DNA from: an uncultured Lachnobacterium sp.
Lineage (GTDB): Bacteria; Bacillota; Clostridia; Lachnospirales; Lachnospiraceae
Length of the DNA stretch: 5,296 nucleotides
Reading direction: 5' to 3'
Assembly (NCBI GenBank): GCA_900549895.1
Contig: URQG01000146.1
Span: forward strand, 1-5,296
Each line of letters opens with the position of its first letter. Position 1 is the first letter of the stretch. The position numbers were made by a program, and so were the translations under genes. Shown piece by piece: positions 1-5,296 of this stretch. The notes beneath the pieces were generated by a model, which saw only the letters and a list, made by a program, of their open reading frames with translations, was not told where the DNA came from and did not search any database.

Positions 1-2
1 GG

Positions 3-2570
3 ATGGCTTTAAGCGCAGAAATCTCCTTCATTCGAATGACAGGTGGAAAGCATATCCTTCTTCAGGAAGGTAAGCGAATCGGACGAGACAACGGGCAATT
101 TGTGTACCTTCTTGAATCGGAAGATGAACTTAATTATCCTGAAGGAACGCCAGTTACAATTTGGAAGGGACAATCGCAAATTTCCGGTAAGATCCTGAAT
201 TGTGAAGCGTTTTCAGTCTACCTGATCAGTGAACTTGATTTGGGCGCAGAGGTTGAAATGCTGAATATTTCTGCGGAGGCTTGCTATTTGCTCCAATCTG
301 TATCAGAGCGCCTTATGGATCTGTCTCTTGAACCATCGGAAATTGCACAGGACCTAATCTGTAATGGGTTGAAAGAGATCGACTATCGCAATTCGGATAT
401 TGCCAAGGGGCAGGAGACAGCGGTAAGAATGTCACTGGAGCAACCGATAACATTTGTTTGGGGACCTCCGGGAACAGGAAAGACTCAAACGCTTGCAAAA
501 ATTGCGTGGGCTCACATTGACAAGGGCGAACGTGTTCTTATGTTGTCCTACAGCAACGTTTCCGTTGATGGTGCAATTCTTCGTGTGACGTCGTTGAAAA
601 ATGACGTTTTCCCCGGACAGCTCGTCCGGTATGGTTTTCCGAAGGATAAGAGAATATCAGAGCATCCCTATCTCTCCTCATACAATTTAGCAATCAATAA
701 TTATCCGGATCTGCTAAAAAGGAGAACGCAGCTTCAAGCGGAAAAGAAGCGCTTGGAGAAAAATGATCCAAAACTGATTCAGGTGGAGAAAGAACTCAAC
801 GAGATTCGACGGGAACTCAGAGCAGCGGAAAGTCAGTGCGTGAGGAATGCGAAATTTGTAGCGACGACGGTTTCAAAGGCCATTGTTGATAAGGAAATTC
901 GTAATGGTGCTTTTGACGTTGTGATTTTTGATGAAGCAAGTATGGCAACGATACCCCAGATAGCATATGCTGCTAAACTTGCACGAAAGAATTTTGTCTG
1001 CATGGGCGATTTCCGACAGCTTCCGCCTATTGTCCAGAGTAGCAAAGAGTCACCACTGAATGCGGATATTTTTCAGTATTGCGGAATCACACAGGCGGTA
1101 GATCAAGGCAGCAATCACAAATGGCTGTGCCTCTTGGATACGCAGTATCGTATGCATCCGGAAATTGCGGATTTTGCGGGCAGATCTATATACAATGGCT
1201 TGCTGAAATCTGCGAACGGAATGACCGAAAAACGAGAAAAAACTGTGATGGCAGAGCCATTCGCGGGACGTGCAATGGAGTTTGTTGATCTGAGTGGAAC
1301 AATGTCAACCTGTATTAAAAGCAGTGACGACTCTCATGCAAACGTTCTGAGCGCATTTGTGACATTTTCGCTGGCGTTAAAGGCAGCACAGACGCAGGAA
1401 GTTGGTATTATTACTCCTTATCATGCACAATCACGGCTTCTACATGCAATGGTGCGTGACGTCAATGAGCTGGAAGCGCTTCCGCATGCCATAAAATGTG
1501 CGACGGTACATCAGTTCCAAGGTTCTGAAGAGGACGTTATTGTATACGATGCAGTTGACTGCTATCGACTTCCTTTCCCGGGGGCATTGATTGCATCAAC
1601 TGCTGGACGTTATGCTGACAGACTTTTTAACGTTGCCATGACGCGATCAAAGGGGAAGTTTATTTGCGTAGCAAATGGATCGTTCATGAGAAATAAAGGA
1701 ATGTCAGAAAATCTGATGTTCATGCAAATGCTGAAAAGCTATCGCGCGACAGCTCCCATGATTCCGGAAATAATTCGCCCGAATGACGACCTTGAAAAAT
1801 ACTATTTTGATTTCGTGGAAAAAGAAAATCAAGTGGATGAATTCATTAAGGATTTGGCTACTGCAAGGCGTGAGGTCCGGATTGACATTCCGGATTCTCC
1901 GGCAAACTCGGATATAAATACCACTAGAATTGCACAGGCTCTTGCAGAAGCTCAAAGCCGTGGAGTAAAAGTATTTGTTCGAGCCGAATCGAAGAAGAAC
2001 CTCCATCCGACGTTAAAGTATTTTGCGGTAGAAAATCACTATCTGACAGATCCGATTGCATTAATCGACAAGACTGTAACATGGTTTGGCATGCCAGAAT
2101 CTGCAGCGTGCTTCAAAATAGAAGGTAGGACAAGCGCTATTAACAATCGTCCATGTATTCGTTTTTGGGGAACGCACACAGCAAAGATCCTTTACGGATT
2201 ACTGGAAATGAGTCAGGTGATGGATCAAGCCAAAACCGTTGAAAAGGATGCACAGGGAAACTTGATAACGGATAAGTTATCGGATTATGTTCTTGCACAC
2301 AAAAAGTGCCCTGTCTGCGGAAAACCTATGCAGCTGAAAAAGTCCAGAAATCAAAAGTATTTTTTGAGCTGTTCTGGCTATCCGTCCTGCAAGCATACAG
2401 AATTTGTCGAAACGGAATTCGTAGAAGAGTATTTTTATCATAAGGGCAATAAAAACGGAATGCTTTGCCCCAGATGCGGCTGCTCTCTCGAAGCCAAAAT
2501 AAGTCGATATGGCATTTATGTGCAATGCTGTGGAGGGAAAAGACACAAGTATGGCTTGGATGAAATCTAA
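3..2570 (+). CDS. Upf1/Dna2-like SF1 helicase with degenerate PLD-like domain and two C-terminal zinc ribbons (5' end probably truncated)
   Basis: Predicted ATP-dependent RNA or DNA helicase of superfamily 1 (COG1112-like, AAA_11/AAA_12), 855 residues visible. Motifs seen: a Q-motif-like Gln137, Walker A GPPGTGKT (154-161), motif Ia SNVSVD (184-189), a charged helical stalk (about 235-280), Walker B with DEAS (305-313), motif III GDFRQLPP (335-342), QYRMHP (381-386), motif IV around ITPYHAQ (470-476), motif V TVHQFQGSEED (501-511) and motif VI NVAMTRSK (543-550). Residues about 600-735 resemble the PLD-like domain found behind such helicases, but the expected HxK reads T-D-P (682-684). Zinc ribbon 1 is topoisomerase-like (C769, C772, C790, C796). 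A second cysteine cluster follows (C822, C825, C827, C842, C843). The ATG at base 3 has no visible RBS because the window begins there. The N-terminal domain (1-130) starts abruptly, so the true start may lie upstream. A terminator follows 41 bases after the stop. Helicase family is certain; substrate and a defence role are inferred. Confidence 0.95.
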   Translation: MALSAEISFIRMTGGKHILLQEGKRIGRDNGQFVYLLESEDELNYPEGTPVTIWKGQSQISGKILNCEAFSVYLISELDLGAEVEMLNISAEACYLLQSVSERLMDLSLEPSEIAQDLICNGLKEIDYRNSDIAKGQETAVRMSLEQPITFVWGPPGTGKTQTLAKIAWAHIDKGERVLMLSYSNVSVDGAILRVTSLKNDVFPGQLVRYGFPKDKRISEHPYLSSYNLAINNYPDLLKRRTQLQAEKKRLEKNDPKLIQVEKELNEIRRELRAAESQCVRNAKFVATTVSKAIVDKEIRNGAFDVVIFDEASMATIPQIAYAAKLARKNFVCMGDFRQLPPIVQSSKESPLNADIFQYCGITQAVDQGSNHKWLCLLDTQYRMHPEIADFAGRSIYNGLLKSANGMTEKREKTVMAEPFAGRAMEFVDLSGTMSTCIKSSDDSHANVLSAFVTFSLALKAAQTQEVGIITPYHAQSRLLHAMVRDVNELEALPHAIKCATVHQFQGSEEDVIVYDAVDCYRLPFPGALIASTAGRYADRLFNVAMTRSKGKFICVANGSFMRNKGMSENLMFMQMLKSYRATAPMIPEIIRPNDDLEKYYFDFVEKENQVDEFIKDLATARREVRIDIPDSPANSDINTTRIAQALAEAQSRGVKVFVRAESKKNLHPTLKYFAVENHYLTDPIALIDKTVTWFGMPESAACFKIEGRTSAINNRPCIRFWGTHTAKILYGLLEMSQVMDQAKTVEKDAQGNLITDKLSDYVLAHKKCPVCGKPMQLKKSRNQKYFLSCSGYPSCKHTEFVETEFVEEYFYHKGNKNGMLCPRCGCSLEAKISRYGIYVQCCGGKRHKYGLDEI

Positions 2571-2611
2571 TGATTGAGCTAAAGCTTGGGAACAGACAAA
2601 GATAATCGGAT

Positions 2612-2654
2612 AAAAAAGCTCTTGGCCTCTATATTAAGGATCAAGAGCTTTTTT
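2612..2654 (+). terminator. Strong intrinsic (Rho-independent) terminator after the helicase gene
   Basis: A perfect 13-bp inverted repeat, AAAAAAGCTCTTG (2612-2624) and CAAGAGCTTTTTT (2642-2654), encloses a 17-base loop in which CCT (2626-2628) can pair with AGG (2637-2639). The right arm ends in six T residues. The left arm begins with six A residues, so the element could also stop transcription from the opposite strand. It starts 41 bases after the helicase stop codon and lies just upstream of the next promoter, so it separates the helicase transcript from the kinase transcript. Confidence 0.93.
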
Positions 2655-2659
2655 ACATC

Positions 2660-2688
2660 TTGTTTTGGAACATAAAAGAAGGTACAAT
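2660..2688 (+). promoter_or_regulatory. Putative sigma-A promoter for the kinase/coiled-coil operon
   Basis: A -35-like TTGTTT (2660-2665), a 17-base spacer and a -10 TACAAT (2683-2688) fit the vegetative promoter pattern of Bacillota. The -10 matches five of six consensus positions; the -35 is weak (only TTG conserved). Transcription would start near 2695, giving a leader of about 39 bases before ATG 2734. The promoter lies immediately behind the terminator. No clear operator palindrome is seen next to it. Confidence 0.6.
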
Positions 2689-2718
2689 AGTAGAAAAGAG
2701 AACGTGCATCAGTCAAAT

Positions 2719-2725
2719 AAGGTGG
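2719..2725 (+). promoter_or_regulatory. Ribosome binding site that decides the kinase start
   Basis: AAGGTGG is one mismatch from AAGGAGG and lies 8 bases before ATG 2734, good spacing. A second GGAGG at 2727-2731 is only 2 bases from that ATG, too close to be optimal. The upstream TTG at 2665 has no purine-rich site before it; only the T-rich terminator arm precedes it. Confidence 0.6.
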
Positions 2726-2733
2726 TGGAGGCG

Positions 2734-3822
2734 ATGGGCAAGGCAACAGTCTACTGCATTATGCACACGGAAAGATGTGTGGCACAGGTGAGTACGGCTG
2801 GTGAGTGTAAAATTTATTTTGAAGATTTCATGCCCTATGGTCTAGTGCTGAAAGAATCGAATGACTTTGATACTCGAATCAATAATGTGATTAGCTTCCA
2901 TTCATGGTGTGTATCTCGGCTGATACCACGTGACCGCACTTATGCAAAGGAAATCCTGAACAGCATTGGCGCATCCCAGAGTGTTACGGATCGGGAGCGT
3001 GCACAGATTGCGCTTTCGTACCATTGCCTGTCTCTGCTGGATGTGTTCTGGGTAAAAGAAGAAAAAGAGACTGTCCGATTTGAGGATATCAATCTCTACA
3101 CACACTCTTTAAGCAATGTTCTTGTGGATATTGCACTGCGTGGACATCAGATGGCTGTGACAAATGCCCATCTTTTGGCAAATGATTTGTCCACTGGCGG
3201 ATGCTATCCTAAAGCGTGGGTGCGCAAAGAGGAAGGCTTCTATCTTTATAAAGACGGTGGACAAGATGCAGTCGAGCGTGAAGTGCTGGCAAGTAAAATC
3301 TGCCGATGCTTTGACTGTCATCAGGTTCTGTATGAGCAGGGAATGTTTGAGAACGAGCCGGTTTCCATCAGCAAAATTATGGCCTCGCAGCGATATAGCC
3401 TTGTGACGTATGCAGCCTATGATGTCTACTGCACAAACCATGATTGGAACACGCTGGATAAGATTTTAGAGTTGGACGCCCACGGATACTATATGATGAA
3501 CATTCTGGATTATCTGGTGGGCAACACCGACCGCCATTGGGAAAACTGGGGACTGTTGGTGGACAATGAGACGAATCAACCTATCCGGTTGCATAATCTG
3601 ATGGATTTTAATCGAGCGTTCCAGCAGTATGATACACTGGATGGTGCAAACTGCCTGACTGTTGGAAAGCGGCATTTGAGCCAGAGAGAGGCGGCGATAG
3701 AGGCGGTGAAAAAAATTGGACTGAATCAAATATGTGAAATTGAAAGCAGGATATTAGGAAAAAATAAGCAACAGAAAGTAATATTTGAACAAAGAAAAAA
3801 GATAATGGAAGGATGTAGATGA
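2734..3822 (+). CDS. HipA-like protein kinase, stand-alone (no HipB partner seen)
   Basis: Predicted cytoplasmic Ser/Thr kinase of the HipA-like fold, 362 residues from ATG 2734. What is seen: a glycine-containing STGG (153-156) followed by PKAW and a FYLYKDG strand whose Lys173 is the likely ATP-binding lysine; Glu181/Glu183 in a following helix; the catalytic-loop signature NTDRHWENWG (264-273) with likely catalytic Asp266 and Asn271; and MDFNRAF (290-296) with Asp291 as the metal-binding Asp of the DFG-like motif. The N-terminal ~140 residues do not look like classical HipA_N but fit a HipA-relative layout common in clostridia. The frame is open back to TTG 2665, which would add 23 basic residues; that codon overlaps the putative -35, so ATG 2734 is preferred. 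No HTH (HipB-like) gene is adjacent. The stop abuts the start of the next gene. The last ~35 codons are strikingly AT-rich and encode a Lys/Arg-rich tail. Substrate unknown. Confidence 0.82.
   Translation: MGKATVYCIMHTERCVAQVSTAGECKIYFEDFMPYGLVLKESNDFDTRINNVISFHSWCVSRLIPRDRTYAKEILNSIGASQSVTDRERAQIALSYHCLSLLDVFWVKEEKETVRFEDINLYTHSLSNVLVDIALRGHQMAVTNAHLLANDLSTGGCYPKAWVRKEEGFYLYKDGGQDAVEREVLASKICRCFDCHQVLYEQGMFENEPVSISKIMASQRYSLVTYAAYDVYCTNHDWNTLDKILELDAHGYYMMNILDYLVGNTDRHWENWGLLVDNETNQPIRLHNLMDFNRAFQQYDTLDGANCLTVGKRHLSQREAAIEAVKKIGLNQICEIESRILGKNKQQKVIFEQRKKIMEGCR
3807..3813 (+). promoter_or_regulatory. Ribosome binding site inside the kinase 3' end
   Basis: GGAAGGA lies within the last codons of the kinase gene, 9 bases before ATG 3823. 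It supports ATG 3823 as the start of the following gene. It also fits translational coupling, since ribosomes ending at TGA 3820-3822 stop exactly at the new start. Confidence 0.65.
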
Positions 3823-5281
3823 ATGGATCTTAATTCAACGTTGTTTTATAAGGCAAAGTTCGATATAGAAGCCATCTATCCAGACACAGATTTGCTATGG
3901 AAACTTGTATGCGAAATTCGCAATTGGATGGGAAAGAAATGGGAAAAGAGAGGTGAAACCATCACAGATGATTCACATTGCTGGACGACATTTAAATTTG
4001 GCCGAGAGTTTTCATCAAAGAAAGAATCCGTCCATTTCAGATCTGTTTATCATCATGGAAAAGACGGCTCAACCGATTGGGCATGTAAAATTGTAGAAAG
4101 CTATCCATCGAAAAATGGATGTGCTCCAAGAGAATGGACGACGGAAATAGGATTTCAGCAGGTTAATACTCAGCGGGCGACAATAAGCCTAGTATTGTAT
4201 TATAATGATAGACCTGGTTTTATTGGACCATGTGAAGATAATCCGCCAGCATCAATACCAGGTATCGTGTGGAGATTATGCACTGGAAGAGGAATAAGAT
4301 GTTTGGTTGACAATAAAAGATTTTCCATGAAAGCAGGTCATTTGAATCCAGGGGATTTTCCTGAATTTTGGAAAATCATTTGTAACGAATATCGAGAGGT
4401 TCCGGTTGTATATATAAGCCCTAAAAGAGTGGATGAGAGTGATAATGGGGAAAATTTGGTTGATCCACAGAAACTGGTTGAAAAATTAGGGCCGAATGCA
4501 TTGGTTTACTATGCTAATGATATGGATTTCTGCAGGGAAATGACATTGCTGTGTAAACCAGAAAAATTTGGTTGCTATAGTGGTAATGTCAGAATTTATC
4601 TTCCCCATCCACATGTTGATGATGTTGCAGATAGCTATAGGCATAGAATGATCTATGCTAGGGATATTGTCGATAATGAAGAAGATATATATGGAATGTT
4701 GAGGCGTGCACTTGCTCAAGATGTTCATTTCTACGAAGACATGTTTAGAGTAGAAGACTGTAAAAAGCTGAACGAAAGGGATTTGGCGGAAATAAGAAGG
4801 AATGAATATCGCCAAAAGATTGAAGATGAATTGTTAGAAATCAATGCAGAGAGCGATGCAAAAAGACAAAACATCTTAAAAGAAGAACTGGAAAAAATTG
4901 AAAATGAACGTTATGAGTGGGAGCGCGCGAGAGAAGAATATGAAGATAATATTAAGAGTTTAAAAGAAAAAAATCATCGTTTGCAAATACAGGAAAGCAA
5001 TCGTCAACAGGAGGTACAAGCGGAAACAAGAAATATGATGGAAAAGATAAGAGAGTTTCCTCGATATCCGAAAACCTCAGAAGAGATTGCGGACTATTTC
5101 GAAAGACATTTTCCGGATAGGGTGGTATTTACAAAACGGGGGAAGGCTTCTTTGCAGGAATGTACAACTGCACCAGAAATTCTTTGGGATGCACTATACC
5201 AAATGGTAACAAAGTTATATGATTTATATGCTGACAAAGAAGTTAAATCCGTAGAAAACGCTTTCAATAGTATTTCCAGTT
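3823..5281 (+). CDS. Large coiled-coil protein of unknown function, 3' truncated at the contig end
   Basis: An uninterrupted frame starts at ATG 3823 and has no stop to the right edge; about 486 residues are genuine before the adapter-like bases begin. I do not recognise the family with certainty. Residues 1-190 form a mixed, Trp/Cys-rich globular region. Residues 194-300 look alpha/beta, with VVYISP (195-200), DPQKLVEKLG (214-223), LVYYAND (227-233) and GNVRIYLPHP (254-263). Residues about 317-411 are a long Glu/Lys/Arg-rich coiled coil. After PRYPKTSEEI (413-422) a new helical segment begins (to 486), evidently the start of a C-terminal domain that is cut off. No signal peptide or membrane segment is seen, so the protein is probably cytoplasmic. 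It directly follows the kinase stop in the same frame and has an RBS at 3807-3813. Base composition is poorer in GC than the helicase and most of the kinase gene. A scaffold, sensor or effector working with the kinase is possible, but this is inference. Confidence 0.85.
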
Positions 5282-5296
5282 CTGTCTCTTATACAC
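5282..5296. other. Nextera/Tn5 mosaic-end adapter remnant (sequencing artefact)
   Basis: The last 15 bases, CTGTCTCTTATACAC, are identical to the first 15 of the synthetic mosaic end CTGTCTCTTATACACATCT used in tagmentation libraries. Natural Tn5 ends differ: the outside end has A at position 4 and the inside end diverges after position 9. The match sits flush against the window edge, as expected for untrimmed adapter read-through. Codons 487-491 of the preceding frame are therefore not genomic. Confidence 0.93.

Noticed and set aside
3109..3441. Open frame of 110 codons on the - strand.
   Set aside because: It lies wholly inside the kinase gene, has no recognisable protein features and is an antisense shadow.
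3819..3833. ATG at 3819 overlapping the kinase TGA (ATGA-type overlap).
   Set aside because: It reads only four codons before TAA; ATG 3823 opens a frame of more than 480 codons with a better-spaced RBS.
3905..4096. Open frame of 63 codons on the + strand.
   Set aside because: It is in a different frame from the long gene 3823 onward and shows no independent signals; a shadow frame.
4486..4815. Open frame of 109 codons on the - strand.
   Set aside because: It lies wholly within the third gene and shows no recognisable domain or RBS; the + strand frame there is much longer and has coherent structure.
5282..5296. A natural Tn5/IS50 end at the right edge.
   Set aside because: The 15 bases match the synthetic hybrid mosaic end and not the natural outside or inside ends, and there is no transposon sequence.
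1..5296. CRISPR array, tRNA, rRNA, riboswitch or attachment-site repeats.
   Set aside because: No regularly spaced repeats, cloverleaf-like sequence or conserved leader structure was seen by eye; apart from the short intergenic region nearly all bases are coding.

Overview
The window looks like one complete short contig from a low-to-mid-GC Bacillota bacterium, probably a clostridial gut anaerobe. Three things suggest this: AGGA/AAGG-type ribosome binding sites, a TTG-N17-TACAAT promoter, and the codon usage. No taxonomic marker gene is present, so the assignment is an inference. The last 15 bases (5282-5296) exactly match the start of the synthetic Nextera/Tn5 mosaic-end adapter. The right edge is therefore a contig end carrying uncut adapter, not genome. 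The left edge is probably also a contig end that cuts into the first gene.

Layout, all on the + strand. (1) 3-2570: a Upf1/Dna2-like superfamily 1 helicase with all the usual motifs, a PLD-like domain whose HKD motif is degenerate, and two C-terminal zinc ribbons. (2) 2571-2733: an intergenic region with a strong intrinsic terminator (13-bp perfect stem), then a promoter and a ribosome binding site. (3) 2734-3822: a HipA-like kinase; the frame is open back to a TTG at 2665, but promoter and RBS positions favour ATG 2734. (4) 3823 to the right edge: a long open frame without a stop. It encodes a protein of at least 486 residues with an unrecognised N-terminal region, a long charged coiled coil and the beginning of a C-terminal domain. 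Its ATG directly follows the kinase stop codon in the same frame (TGA|ATG), so the two genes are almost certainly cotranscribed and translationally coupled.

The combination of helicase with PLD-like domain, HipA-type kinase and large coiled-coil protein is typical of anti-phage or accessory islands. It partly recalls Mokosh, where a COG1112 helicase is linked to a PLD domain and, in type I, to a Ser/Thr kinase domain. However, the PLD active site here appears dead, the kinase is a separate HipA-type protein without a HipB partner, and the third protein is not recognised. A defence role is an inference from domains and neighbourhood; the sequence does not demonstrate it.
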